Source: an uncultured Eggerthellaceae bacterium
GTDB taxonomy: Bacteria > Actinomycetota > Coriobacteriia > Coriobacteriales > Eggerthellaceae
Assembly: GCA_903789415.1 (NCBI GenBank)
Contig: CAIFEG010000008.1
Span: 1 to 64,000, forward strand
DNA: 64,000 nucleotides
Direction: 5' to 3'
The position numbers were made by a program, and so were the translations under genes. The notes under the pieces are model-generated. The model searched no databases, was not told the DNA's origin, and worked only from the letters and a program-made list of their open reading frames with translations. Positions 1 to 8,457 of this stretch are shown piece after piece. Position 1 is the stretch's first letter. Each line of letters opens with the position of its first letter.

Positions 1-1076
1 GCCCTCCAGAGTCTGGTCGTTGGGTTCACTGGGGCGCAACCACGCAAGACGTTATGGACTCCGCGGTTGTCCTTCAGATTAAGCAGGCAGAAGAGATCAT
101 CGAGAAGCACACCAAGCAAATGTTGCATGAATGCTTGGTACGTGCGAAGCAGAATCGCGACGTCGTAATGGCCGGTCGTACCCATGGTCAGCAGGCTGTC
201 CCTATCACGATGGGCTACAAATTCGCCGTTGTTGCTGACGAGCTTGGCCGTCACTTGGAGCGCTTAGAAGAAGGCAAGAAACGTTATCTGCGCGTCCAGT
301 TTGGTGGCGCTGCTGGTGGCCTGAACTCTCTGTATGACAAGGGTCTTGAAGTTCGCAAGGGTGTTGCAAAATATCTGGGCCTGTATGAGCCAACCGTTAC
401 GTGGCATGTCGCACGCGATGGATTCGCTGAGTTTGCCGCTGACCTTTCAATGATCGCCGGCACTGTTGGTAAAGTCGCAAATGAGTTCATCAACTTGGAG
501 CGCACCGAAATCGGTGAGGTTGAAGAGGGCTTTACGATGGGTAAGGTTGGATCTTCAACAATGCCTCAGAAGCGCAACCCCATGATTTCTGAGAATGCAC
601 TTGCAAACTGCCGCCTGGTTCAGGGCAATGCAGCAATGATGATGCCTGCAATGATCCAAGAACATGAGCGCGATATGTCATTCTGGCAGTCAGACTGGAG
701 CGTTATTGCTCAGTGCTGCATCGTTTTGGACTCCGCGCTTGAGATGATGAATGGTGTGCTGAAAGACATGATCGAGCGCAAACAAGATATTGACCGTAAT
801 CTGCATATGAGCAAAGGACTCATCGTCTCTGAGCGTGTCATGCTTGATCTGGGCGAAAGCATTGGACGCAATGAAGCACACGAAGTGGTGTACGAGTGCT
901 GCATGAAGGCATTCGAAGAGGATCGTCCATTGATCGACTTACTGCTTCAGGACGAGCGCGTTACCTCTAAAGTCTCTGAGAAAGAACTTCGTGAACTCGT
1001 AAAGCCAGAGAACTACACCGGAAGCTGCGGCAAGATGGTTGACCTGGTTTGCGATAAGTACAAAGAGTATCTCTAA
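1..1076 (+). CDS. Fumarase/adenylosuccinate lyase superfamily protein (5' truncated)
   Basis: The gene runs off the left edge. The open frame continues upstream of the first in-window Met (position 54) and encodes the superfamily motif HWGATTQDV, so the true start lies outside. The signature loop GSSTMPQKRNP, which closes over the substrate in this superfamily, is present, as is the GRTHGQ motif of the second conserved region. The C-terminal part (GLIVSERVMLDLGE, then the ENYTGS stretch) resembles 3-carboxymuconate cycloisomerase and PcaB-like adenylosuccinate lyase relatives more than classical PurB. A separate canonical purB lies at 61153-62496, so this copy may act on another substrate by beta-elimination or cycloisomerisation. 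The exact reaction cannot be set from sequence; superfamily membership is secure. Confidence 0.85.
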   Translation, partial: PPESGRWVHWGATTQDVMDSAVVLQIKQAEEIIEKHTKQMLHECLVRAKQNRDVVMAGRTHGQQAVPITMGYKFAVVADELGRHLERLEEGKKRYLRVQFGGAAGGLNSLYDKGLEVRKGVAKYLGLYEPTVTWHVARDGFAEFAADLSMIAGTVGKVANEFINLERTEIGEVEEGFTMGKVGSSTMPQKRNPMISENALANCRLVQGNAAMMMPAMIQEHERDMSFWQSDWSVIAQCCIVLDSALEMMNGVLKDMIERKQDIDRNLHMSKGLIVSERVMLDLGESIGRNEAHEVVYECCMKAFEEDRPLIDLLLQDERVTSKVSEKELRELVKPENYTGSCGKMVDLVCDKYKEYL

Positions 1077-1243
1077 GAAGAGCTGCTCTTAAAAAGAGCG
1101 TCTCTGTCTCTAGGGCATCTCCTGAAGAGCATCTCTAAGGTTTGAGCGCCGGATTATTCCCGCATCGAACCTGCATAAAAACGGGGTGATTTGGTATAAC
1201 GCCAACTCAGCAATCGCTCACGTTACATAGAAATAGCACGACA

Positions 1244-1281
1244 GCTCCCTATTCTGGTGCAGGAATAGGGAGCGTTTTTTT
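1244..1281 (+). terminator. Rho-independent terminator after the lyase gene
   Basis: An 11-bp perfect stem (GCTCCCTATTC / GAATAGGGAGC) with an 8-nt loop is followed by a run of T residues. It lies 170 bases after the lyase stop codon and before the convergent apbE gene. Nothing else was recognised between 1077 and 1360. Confidence 0.85.
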
Positions 1282-1360
1282 AATACAAGTTTTGGGCGCT
1301 GCTGATAGTGATGCTGCCTATTACCTTATGCGTAAAATCTTTCAGCGGAAGAAAATGCAG

Positions 1361-2380
1361 TTACGACAAATACTTGATAACACCTGAGGACAAAAGAATC
1401 TTCCCGTCATTGCGCACCAGAATTGCTTCTATTTCAGGCGTCGATTCAACAAACGACATGGCTGCAGTCGATCCTAGCGCAAACAGGGTCGTCGAGTATC
1501 CATCGCCATCAATAGATTTCTCTGAAATGATTGAGGCACTCACCAAATCGGTCTTAACGGGCATCCCATCATTCGTACTTAGAATGTGGTGGTATATGTT
1601 GCCGTTTTTGGTGAAATAGCGTTCGTAGGGACCACTCGTTACCACAGACCCATCATGCAGGGGAACTGCCATCAAAATTCGAGTCGGCGCCTGCGCGGTC
1701 GAAGGAGTTTTCGGATCGCGAATACCTACATTAAAAGGGCTCCCATCGGGCTTGCCACCAAACACAACAGCATTTCCGCCCAGGTTGATGATGCCATGAT
1801 GCACCTCTTGAGAGATTAACAATTCGCGCAGCTTATCGGCAAAGTATCCTTTTGCAATGCCTCCCAGGTCAACTGAGGTAAGAGGATCGATAAGCTGCGC
1901 ATAATAGTGGCCATCGTTACGAGCTAACTTGAGCTTTTTCCAATCAACGTGAATTAAGGCGGCATGCAAATCTTGCTGTGCAGGAATCACACCCTTTTTA
2001 AAATCCCAAAGCTTGCACACAGATCCCATGGTGATGTCAAACGCATCGCGACTGTTCTTGCAATATTTCAGGCTGATTTGCAAAAGGTCCCACGTAAGTT
2101 TAGAAACTTCTACCCGTTTTCCGTGGGCTTGGTTGAGCTGCGAAATATCGCTTGATGGAATAAACATTGAAATGCAATTTTCTGCATTCCTGCACCAATC
2201 CACTGCGGACTGAAGGATGGCTTGGGCATCCTTATGTTCGTGCACGAAAATAGAGATATTGATGACGGTGTCAAATGCCAAGAACGTGCAGTCCCACTTT
2301 GTATACGAGCCATTTTCTGGATAGCGTACATTTGAATGTCTGAACTGGACAAACTTTTTTATATCGACATTATGTTGCAC
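1361..2380 (-). CDS. apbE: FAD:protein FMN transferase (ApbE family)
   Basis: ApbE enzymes transfer FMN from FAD to a Thr/Ser in the D-x-x-S/T-G-A-T/S motif of target flavoproteins. Family motifs are visible: DLGGIAKGYFAD (171-182), INLGGNA (198-204), and the C-terminal GYSTTLFALG segment (294-303) that carries metal and FAD-binding residues. At 339 aa it has usual length. Translation probably starts at GTG (2378-2380), 8 nt after a GAGGG ribosome-binding site. No signal peptide or lipobox is visible, so the enzyme looks cytoplasmic. It lies 12 nt downstream of the LuxR regulator gene and is probably co-transcribed with it. The divergently encoded UrdA-like protein (4113-5933) carries a matching FMN acceptor motif and is the obvious substrate. 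Confidence 0.93.
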   Translation of the reverse strand: MQHNVDIKKFVQFRHSNVRYPENGSYTKWDCTFLAFDTVINISIFVHEHKDAQAILQSAVDWCRNAENCISMFIPSSDISQLNQAHGKRVEVSKLTWDLLQISLKYCKNSRDAFDITMGSVCKLWDFKKGVIPAQQDLHAALIHVDWKKLKLARNDGHYYAQLIDPLTSVDLGGIAKGYFADKLRELLISQEVHHGIINLGGNAVVFGGKPDGSPFNVGIRDPKTPSTAQAPTRILMAVPLHDGSVVTSGPYERYFTKNGNIYHHILSTNDGMPVKTDLVSASIISEKSIDGDGYSTTLFALGSTAAMSFVESTPEIEAILVRNDGKILLSSGVIKYLS

Positions 2381-2392
2381 AAAATTACCCTC

Positions 2393-3790
2393 TTATTTTT
2401 CTACAAGATCAAGCATTTCTTGCCTGCTGTGAATCCCAAGCTTTCGATAAATATGATTGATATGTGCCTTTACGGTTCCTTGCGAAACGAAGAGCTCTTC
2501 ACTTATGCGCTGAATGCTATCGCCGCGCATCACCAGCTGGAACACTTCTTCTTCGCGAGGGGTTAGCCCCCGTTTTTTCGAAAGATCCGAAACGGTTAAT
2601 TCGCGTTCTTTCTTGCGCTGATCATCGATATCTTCAAGGCGAATACCCCAGCGTGCTGAAAGATTTCTTTCGGAATGAAAGACCGCAATAAAGACAATCG
2701 AAAGAATAATGGTGATAATCAGCACAACTGCTTGCGTTGTCTGGGGTGAGGCGCTTCTTACAAGCGTATATCCCGTCAGCCATCCAAGGACTTCGACCAC
2801 ATAGCGCACACCGCGCTCGATGCCGTTCAACCACACAGCACTAATGCCAAAACGATACGTAATGTTTGACATGATGAGCATGATAAACATCGAAAGCATG
2901 CTGTATCCAGCGTCGTAACAGAATGCGCGCACTTGGCCGGAAAGATCGAAGGTTGCCGGAAGCAGCATAAAACCAACGGTGATAAACGGGAAAGCCAGCT
3001 GATAAATGGTGTCGAAATTAAACCACTTTGCCCGAGAGAGCACACCAACCGCAACGAGTGCTGTTACAAAAACAGTGCCCGTGACATTTCCTATGAGTAA
3101 CTGCTGTCCTGGAATTCCCCCGAACCCGCCTGAAAATGTGCACGTAGACATTAAGAGGATAGGCTTCCAAGGAAATGGTTTTTTGCTGTCCTCATGGGGC
3201 TTTGCGGGCAGATCAAGCTCGGGTATTGCGTGCATGCTCAGCTTTACCTGAACAATTGAAATGCTTGGTAAAATAAGCGAGAAAAACACCAAATATGGTG
3301 CGGACATTCCCATAAATATCCATTTGATGCATTCGCCTAAAAACAGGGCGATGGCGTGATAAAGTGCCACGCGCATGGGGTTTAATGAGCCGTAAAATTC
3401 CGCCCACATCAAAATAAGTGATGCAAGCCCGCCGCCAGAAAGCACAAGGCCTGCCCAAACCGCATATTGACTCTGAGTTATAAAACTTGCAATTGCAAGA
3501 ACTGCAGAGCCTATTGTCATCGCCAGCCACGTGAAAACAGTTGCTTTTTTATTAGACCAAAGTGGCGTAATGCGTGTGGCAACAAGAGCAAGCACGAGCG
3601 AAACAACGCCAATTGCGCCTTCAAAAATAAAGTAGTCAAACGTTCCGATGCCGGGATACGCGTTATAGCGGAAGAAAATTGCAAGCCACGCCCGATACGT
3701 TCCTACGCCAAAAAATGCGAGAGGGATTGCGTAAAGACGCTTCCATACAAAGTGCCAGTGAGAAATTGTCGAACTTCGGACTAAAGCCAA
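2393..3790 (-). CDS. LuxR-type regulator with N-terminal multi-pass membrane domain (copy 1)
   Basis: The first ~390 residues form about a dozen hydrophobic helices. The C-terminal ~60 residues are a LuxR/GerE helix-turn-helix: LTPREEEVFQLVMRG, then ISEELFVSQGTVKAHINHIY and the RKLGIHSRQ recognition end. This architecture is common in Eggerthellaceae, where such genes sit beside Tat flavoproteins. It probably senses a ligand at the membrane and switches on the adjacent reductase gene (inference). The start appears to be TTG (3788-3790) with a weak GGGG site upstream. The gene diverges from the UrdA-like gene across a 322-bp spacer and precedes apbE by 12 nt. The ligand is unknown. Confidence 0.88.
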   Translation of the reverse strand: MALVRSSTISHWHFVWKRLYAIPLAFFGVGTYRAWLAIFFRYNAYPGIGTFDYFIFEGAIGVVSLVLALVATRITPLWSNKKATVFTWLAMTIGSAVLAIASFITQSQYAVWAGLVLSGGGLASLILMWAEFYGSLNPMRVALYHAIALFLGECIKWIFMGMSAPYLVFFSLILPSISIVQVKLSMHAIPELDLPAKPHEDSKKPFPWKPILLMSTCTFSGGFGGIPGQQLLIGNVTGTVFVTALVAVGVLSRAKWFNFDTIYQLAFPFITVGFMLLPATFDLSGQVRAFCYDAGYSMLSMFIMLIMSNITYRFGISAVWLNGIERGVRYVVEVLGWLTGYTLVRSASPQTTQAVVLIITIILSIVFIAVFHSERNLSARWGIRLEDIDDQRKKERELTVSDLSKKRGLTPREEEVFQLVMRGDSIQRISEELFVSQGTVKAHINHIYRKLGIHSRQEMLDLVEK

Positions 3791-4112
3791 AAAATATCCC
3801 CATCATCCATAGCGGTTTTTCGTTTCATAAAGGTATCAAAAAATCAGGCGGTATTCCAATGAATCCAATAAAGCAAAACCGGACGATTCAATAGGGGCGT
3901 ACGCTTGTACGTACGCGTCCAAATTCTCGTAAAAACACTTCGACGCAATGACAGAAGTATTATTCAATACAACCAGCCTCATGCTGGCAAAGCAGCAGGA
4001 AATGGGAACTTTCTTTTCCGAAGGTTACGCATTTAACCCTCCATAACCCCGGCATTCGGCTATGTTCAAATCAGGTTTTATAACAAACAGCGAAACTTGG
4101 GAGGGATTCGCC
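3791..4112. other. Divergent promoter region between LuxR copy 1 and the UrdA-like gene
   Basis: This 322-bp gene-free spacer must hold promoters for both the leftward luxR-apbE unit and the rightward flavoprotein gene. The clearest feature is the dyad at 3897-3916, listed separately. A GGGAGG ribosome-binding site (4099-4104) sits 8 nt before the ATG at 4113. No RNA gene or convincing paired -35/-10 was identified. Confidence 0.6.
3897..3916. promoter_or_regulatory. Palindromic operator candidate (dyad of 7-bp arms)
   Basis: GCGTACG and CGTACGC form a perfect inverted repeat around the 6-bp spacer CTTGTA. Related sequences lie just upstream of the third flavoprotein gene (36555-36574) and of the third LuxR gene (38639-38651). 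The location between divergent regulator and target genes suggests a binding site for the LuxR-type regulator (inference). Confidence 0.5.
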
Positions 4113-5933
4113 ATGAAGGGAATGTCAAGAAGGGCATTTATCGGAACAGGTGCGGTTGCTGCTGCAAGTGCTGCTGCCGTGTTGGGTGGTTGCTCGCCAC
4201 GAAGCAATAATGGTTCGTCGGGCAATTCAATGAATAACGGCGCGTACGTGGGAACAGGACTCGGCAAACACGGAAACATCCAAGTAGAAGTTGCGGTGCA
4301 AGACGGCAATATTCAACGCATTACTGTTCTTCAATCTCGTGAGACTCAGGGTCTTGGGGATGTTGCCATGCAGCGTCTAAGCGACCTCATTGTTAACAAC
4401 CAAACGCTTAATGTTGACACGGTATCAGGTGCAACACTATCGAGCATGGCATTTATCGATGCAGTTTCCGATGCAATCAATCAAGCAGGTGGCAGTGCAG
4501 ATCGCTGGAAGGGTCGCGATCATGCTGCTTTCGAAAGTGCAGATGATGCGCCGAGTTCTGCTGATGTGGTTATCGTCGGCAGTGGTGGTGCTGGTCTTTC
4601 TGCTGCAATTACCGCAGCAAATGCAGGTAAGAGCGTCATTCTTTTGGAGCGTTTGGGCATCGTCGGTGGTGACACGGCGCTTTCAGGTGGTGAAATGGCT
4701 GTTCCAGGAAACTGGGTGCAGCAACAAAGTGGAATTCAGGACTCACCAGAGCTTCTTGCCCAGGATATGTTGACAGGCGGGGATAACCAAGGAGATCCTG
4801 CGCTGGTAAACGTTATTGCGAACGGTGCGTATGATTCTTCTCAGTGGCTTACCTATGAAGGCGGAGTTTCTTGGGAACCAAACTTGCTGTTCTTCGGCGG
4901 CCATTCAGTTCGTCGTTCCATCATTCCAACGGGCCATACCGGGTCAGAAATGGTGGTAAAGCTGCATAAACGTGCAGACAGCCTTGATAATATTACGATT
5001 ATCAACAATATGAGAGCCACCGGTCTTGGCAGAGATGGCAGCGGCAACGTTAATTCTGTTACCGCGCAAGACCAGGTAACTCAGCAGCAGCACACATTTA
5101 CCGGTAAGGCTGTGGTGCTTGCATGCGGAGGCTTTGGATCAAATGTTGATATGCGTGTCCAATACAATCCGGACATGGATTCAGGCATTCTTTCAACAGA
5201 CTCCATTGGTGCACAGGGCGATGGACTTACCATGGCTCAGGCGATTGGTGCGGATCTGATCGATATGCAGTACATCCAGACGTATCCAACCTGCGATCCT
5301 GAAACGGGAAGCTTGCTCTATGTTGACGATATGCGTCTTGAGAGTCGCGCGATTATGGTCAACAAAGAAGGAGACCGTTTCGTTGAAGAGCTTGGTCGTC
5401 GTGATACCCTTTCGCAAGCAATTAAGAATCAAACAGGCGGACTTGGGTATATGCTGTGGGATCAGTCAGCTGCAGATGCTACGGGGCTTCTGGAAACACA
5501 TTCTGATGAATATGAGAACCTGGTATCGCGCGGCATCTTGGTGAAAGGCGACACGTTGGAGGATGTTGCTGCACCATTTGGTGTTGATGCTGATGAGCTC
5601 AAGAGAACGGTTGATCGTTGGAATCAGTTTGCGGCGCAGGGCCACGATGATGACTTTAACTATCGTGATACCTTAACCCCGATTGGTGACGGCCCATACT
5701 ACATGAATTCATATAAGCCCGCAGTTCACTACACCATGGGCGGTCTGCATATCAATACAAATGCAGAAGTTCTGGATACGAACGGAAACGTGATCCCCGG
5801 TTTATTTGCTGCCGGCGAAGTTGCGGGGCACAAGATGGGAACGAACCGCTTAGGTTCCTGCTCAATGGCTGATATTTATACCTTTGGACGTATTGCTGGT
5901 ACGAATGCCTCTAACTTTGCAAACAATCATTAG
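4113..5933 (+). CDS. urdA: Tat-exported FMN/FAD reductase, urocanate reductase-like (UrdA)
   Basis: A Tat signal (SRRAFIG, 5-11) with lipobox-like LGGC (Cys27) precedes an FMN-binding domain (about 45-125). That domain ends in DTVSGAT (102-108), the acceptor motif for ApbE-attached FMN at Thr108. A FAD_binding_2 domain follows, with dinucleotide loop VGSGGAG from 155. Fumarate-reductase-type residues are kept: His539 (HYTMGG), Arg579 (NRLG) and the proton-donor Arg429. The residue that is His in fumarate reductase (HPT) is Tyr391 here, with Asp406 fifteen residues later. Shewanella UrdA has Tyr373, Asp388 and Arg411 with identical spacing. The likely reaction is urocanate to imidazole propionate as terminal electron acceptor outside the cytoplasm. 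The start at 4113 has a GGGAGG site; an upstream in-frame ATG at 4062 lacks one. Confidence 0.85.
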   Translation: MKGMSRRAFIGTGAVAAASAAAVLGGCSPRSNNGSSGNSMNNGAYVGTGLGKHGNIQVEVAVQDGNIQRITVLQSRETQGLGDVAMQRLSDLIVNNQTLNVDTVSGATLSSMAFIDAVSDAINQAGGSADRWKGRDHAAFESADDAPSSADVVIVGSGGAGLSAAITAANAGKSVILLERLGIVGGDTALSGGEMAVPGNWVQQQSGIQDSPELLAQDMLTGGDNQGDPALVNVIANGAYDSSQWLTYEGGVSWEPNLLFFGGHSVRRSIIPTGHTGSEMVVKLHKRADSLDNITIINNMRATGLGRDGSGNVNSVTAQDQVTQQQHTFTGKAVVLACGGFGSNVDMRVQYNPDMDSGILSTDSIGAQGDGLTMAQAIGADLIDMQYIQTYPTCDPETGSLLYVDDMRLESRAIMVNKEGDRFVEELGRRDTLSQAIKNQTGGLGYMLWDQSAADATGLLETHSDEYENLVSRGILVKGDTLEDVAAPFGVDADELKRTVDRWNQFAAQGHDDDFNYRDTLTPIGDGPYYMNSYKPAVHYTMGGLHINTNAEVLDTNGNVIPGLFAAGEVAGHKMGTNRLGSCSMADIYTFGRIAGTNASNFANNH

Positions 5934-5945
5934 TTAGTTTGTGCA

Positions 5946-6006
5946 GTGGGTAGTTCGGCAGGCAGTTCGAAATGCAATAGGTAGTTAAGCAGGCAGTTCG
6001 AATAAT
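5946..6006 (+). repeat. Two imperfect tandem copies of a ~32-bp unit
   Basis: GGTAGTT, then GCAGGCAGTTCGAA, occurs twice in succession directly downstream of the urdA-like stop codon. Further GTAGT words continue up to the terminator. The repeats are non-coding and of unknown role; they may be simple local duplication. Confidence 0.6.
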
Positions 6007-6053
6007 AGTTTGACAACGTAGTCCGGTTTAAAACGTAGTTCGGTCCTCCCTTG

Positions 6054-6089
6054 AATGCGGGTGCAATTCATTTTGCATCCGCATTTTTT
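6054..6089 (+). terminator. Rho-independent terminator after the urdA-like gene
   Basis: A 13-bp stem with one wobble pair (AATGCGGGTGCAA / TTGCATCCGCATT) and a 6-nt loop is followed by six T residues. The stem is also suitably placed to end leftward transcription from the convergent coiled-coil gene. Confidence 0.85.
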
Positions 6090-6151
6090 GGGTGGGTGAT
6101 TTTTGGTAAAACTATCTGGTAAAACTATCTGGCCAAATAATTCTGAGAAAA

Positions 6152-6610
6152 TTAGACGGTCTCTTTTACTTCATTGAGCGCCTGGAAATATTCTTCCTTA
6201 TAGTCATCGATTTGCTTTTGCAGAGCAGTTCGCCTTTGGGCAGGTAAAAAGGCTTGTTGTGCCTCTTCTTCGCTTTCGAAACTGCTTTCTTGCAATAATT
6301 GATCAAAAATTTTCTTTCCAAAACGTGCAGGTGCGCTGTGATAGCCACATTGATTGCCCCAGAAGCTCACCTGTTGGCCAGCTGCCTCTATTTGATCCTT
6401 CGTCCCCGTTTTCTGAGCCTCAGCAAGATGTTTCTGCGCTTCAGATAGTTTTTTCGATGCGCGAGAAAATTCTATTTTTGCACCCTGCAGGCTTTCTTTC
6501 TTATGAATCAGTGTTGCCGCTTCTATCGCTCTTGATAGTTGCTGGTCAATCTCTTCCATTTGGGGAAGCTGGCTTTCTAATTCTTGAAGACGTTGTGCCG
6601 CGTTTTCCAT
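6152..6610 (-). CDS. Hypothetical coiled-coil protein
   Basis: This 152-aa product is not recognised as a known family. It is rich in Glu, Gln, Lys and Ala with heptad-like spacing of Leu/Ile (LQELESQLPQMEEIDQQL, later KLSEAQKHLAEAQK), so most of it is probably alpha-helical coiled coil. A central FWGNQCGYHSAP segment interrupts the helix. No signal peptide or membrane segment is seen. An AGGAG site lies 6 nt before the ATG at 6608-6610. It is 67 nt downstream of the second flavoprotein gene on the same strand and is probably its operon partner, with an intergenic hairpin between them. Confidence 0.7.
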   Translation of the reverse strand: MENAAQRLQELESQLPQMEEIDQQLSRAIEAATLIHKKESLQGAKIEFSRASKKLSEAQKHLAEAQKTGTKDQIEAAGQQVSFWGNQCGYHSAPARFGKKIFDQLLQESSFESEEEAQQAFLPAQRRTALQKQIDDYKEEYFQALNEVKETV

Positions 6611-6626
6611 TTCTTGCTCCTTCTGA

Positions 6627-6663
6627 GAGCCCCATCCTTCAGGGAGGGGTGGGGATGGGGCTC
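6627..6663 (-). other. Intergenic hairpin between the second flavoprotein and the coiled-coil gene
   Basis: A perfect 11-bp stem (GAGCCCCATCC / GGATGGGGCTC) has a 15-nt loop and no T-run on either strand. It may stabilise the upstream transcript or partly attenuate readthrough into the downstream gene. It is not a canonical terminator. Confidence 0.55.
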
Positions 6664-6677
6664 ATGAAAGAAATGAG

Positions 6678-8342
6678 TTATTCATTAATTTCGTGGTAGA
6701 CTCCAGCGAGTTGTTCGCCAAGGCATTTACCTTCGACCAAACAACGAGCATGGCTGTTGCCCTGAATATTAATTGGGTAATCGTAGGCGTAGATATCGCC
6801 GGCGCAGTTGCCGATCGCGTAAAGTCCTTCAATTGGGTTGTCATTTTCGTCGAGGACTTCAAAGTTGTCGGAAATATGGCATCCACCGCACACGGCTAAC
6901 AGGCCTGTACCAATTTCGAGTGCGTAATAAGGAGGTTGGCGAACAGGGGTTAAGAAGTGCGCCTCTTTATAGAAATCGGTGTCGGCTCCTGCATCGCACA
7001 TGCGGTTGTAGCGATCAATAGTTGCCTGGAGTGTATTCGGATCAACATCAATCGCCTGTGCTAATTCCTCAATAGTGTCGCATCTCTTGTAGTAATTTGG
7101 ATTTTGCTGAAGACCGTTTTCTATCGTCTGATTGATGGTGCTCACAGCATAATTGTAATCAGTGCCAACAGGGCGGAACGTATCCCAGAACATTCCTCCG
7201 CCATACGGGAGCCCATTGAGCAGATCTCTTTGCCAATTGCCGTCAAAAATTGACCACGCATGATCAGAACCGCTGTGCTCGACGATGCCTACGCATTTTC
7301 CTTGAACCCATGTTCCTTCGTTCATGAAACGCTGACCTTGAGTATTTACGAACAGGAATGGGCCAGAGAACATAGCAGCTGCTTGTGGGTGCATCATGGT
7401 AGGCCAGTCTCTGTCTTGCATGACGCCGCCAGCCCACATTGCCATCTTCTGTCCATCACCAACATTTCCTGGTGCAGCGCAAAGTCTCGTCATGACTTTT
7501 TCAGCAATAGGAGCGTAATAATCCAACATTTCATCGTTGTAGGAAATGTCGCCTGTCGCAAGCACGACGCCTTTGCTCGCGTTGTACTGAATGTAGTTGC
7601 CGTCGCTATCTTGGCAAATTGCTCCGGTCACTCTGCCATTGTCATCTTGAACAAGCTGCTGTGCCGGGGAGTTAAAGATGAATTGTGCACCCGCTTGTTC
7701 TGCGAGCTCTTCGAATAAGTATTCAACGGTATCTGCAACAGTATGATTTTGCGCAACATTGCCACCAGTGAGCATGTGATAGTCGGAAGCTTCGGGATGG
7801 ACCGTTAAGTTCGAGCCAACCGTCAGCATGCAGCTTGCGCCATCAGCTTCGGCCACATCAAGAAGCCAATTCATGCAGCGCTCCGATTCACGGAAGAATT
7901 TGCCCACCAGGCTTTCACGACACCGTCCGCCGCATGTGGAAACCCAACGTTCCATTTCAATTGGCTGGTCAAGAACGATTCCGTTTTGGTCCATAACGCG
8001 GGATTTCACTGCGCCGGTACCGCCAACGCCATGGCCATTAAGCACTGAGCTCTTCTCAACGAGGATGACGTTCGCACCATTTTGCGCCGCATTTACTGCG
8101 CAACACGTTCCAGAGTATCCACCACCAATGATTAAAACATCAGTATCGACCGTATTAGAGATATTGGTAATTGGATCTGGTTTTTGCTCCCATGAATGTT
8201 GTTGCTGATTGTTGTTCTGCTGGGAACTTTCATCTGATCGTCCTCTTGGGGAACATCCGAAGGTTCCGAGTGCAGCAACGGTAGCCGCACTCGCAAGAGC
8301 ACCTTTGAGGAGTGTACGACGAGTTATTCCTGAATTTTCCAT
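6678..8342 (-). CDS. Tat-exported FAD-dependent flavoprotein reductase (substrate unknown)
   Basis: The 554-aa product starts with a Tat signal (TRRTLLKG, 7-14), then a lipobox-like GTFGC (Cys30) and an S/N/Q-rich linker. A FAD_binding_2 fold follows with the dinucleotide loop IGGGYSG (72-78). There is no FMN-binding domain. The HxTMGG and NRLG active-site segments of fumarate and urocanate reductases are missing; the C-terminal part instead has CGGCHIS and YPINIQGNS. It is therefore a membrane-anchored or exported reductase or dehydrogenase for some other organic electron acceptor. The start at 8342 is set by AGGAG 5 nt upstream; an upstream extension of 23 codons lacks a site. It lies just downstream of LuxR copy 2 on the same strand. 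Confidence 0.87.
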   Translation of the reverse strand: MENSGITRRTLLKGALASAATVAALGTFGCSPRGRSDESSQQNNNQQQHSWEQKPDPITNISNTVDTDVLIIGGGYSGTCCAVNAAQNGANVILVEKSSVLNGHGVGGTGAVKSRVMDQNGIVLDQPIEMERWVSTCGGRCRESLVGKFFRESERCMNWLLDVAEADGASCMLTVGSNLTVHPEASDYHMLTGGNVAQNHTVADTVEYLFEELAEQAGAQFIFNSPAQQLVQDDNGRVTGAICQDSDGNYIQYNASKGVVLATGDISYNDEMLDYYAPIAEKVMTRLCAAPGNVGDGQKMAMWAGGVMQDRDWPTMMHPQAAAMFSGPFLFVNTQGQRFMNEGTWVQGKCVGIVEHSGSDHAWSIFDGNWQRDLLNGLPYGGGMFWDTFRPVGTDYNYAVSTINQTIENGLQQNPNYYKRCDTIEELAQAIDVDPNTLQATIDRYNRMCDAGADTDFYKEAHFLTPVRQPPYYALEIGTGLLAVCGGCHISDNFEVLDENDNPIEGLYAIGNCAGDIYAYDYPINIQGNSHARCLVEGKCLGEQLAGVYHEINE

Positions 8343-8457
8343 ATCCTCTCCTTTTCTTTTCCTAAACCCTCCACAAATAATTGTCAGAAAAAAGGCAGGT
8401 GAGCGCACCACATAAAATAGGGGGTATTAGCACTATTTGAGAGGAGGGTATGACGCC

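Noticed and set aside
6876-6890. CxxCH motif (CGGCH, residues 485-489) in the second flavoprotein, as a haem c site
   Set aside because: It falls inside the FAD-domain strand that corresponds to the HxTxGG segment. The protein carries a Tat signal, whereas cytochrome c maturation needs unfolded Sec-exported chains. A chance match is more likely.
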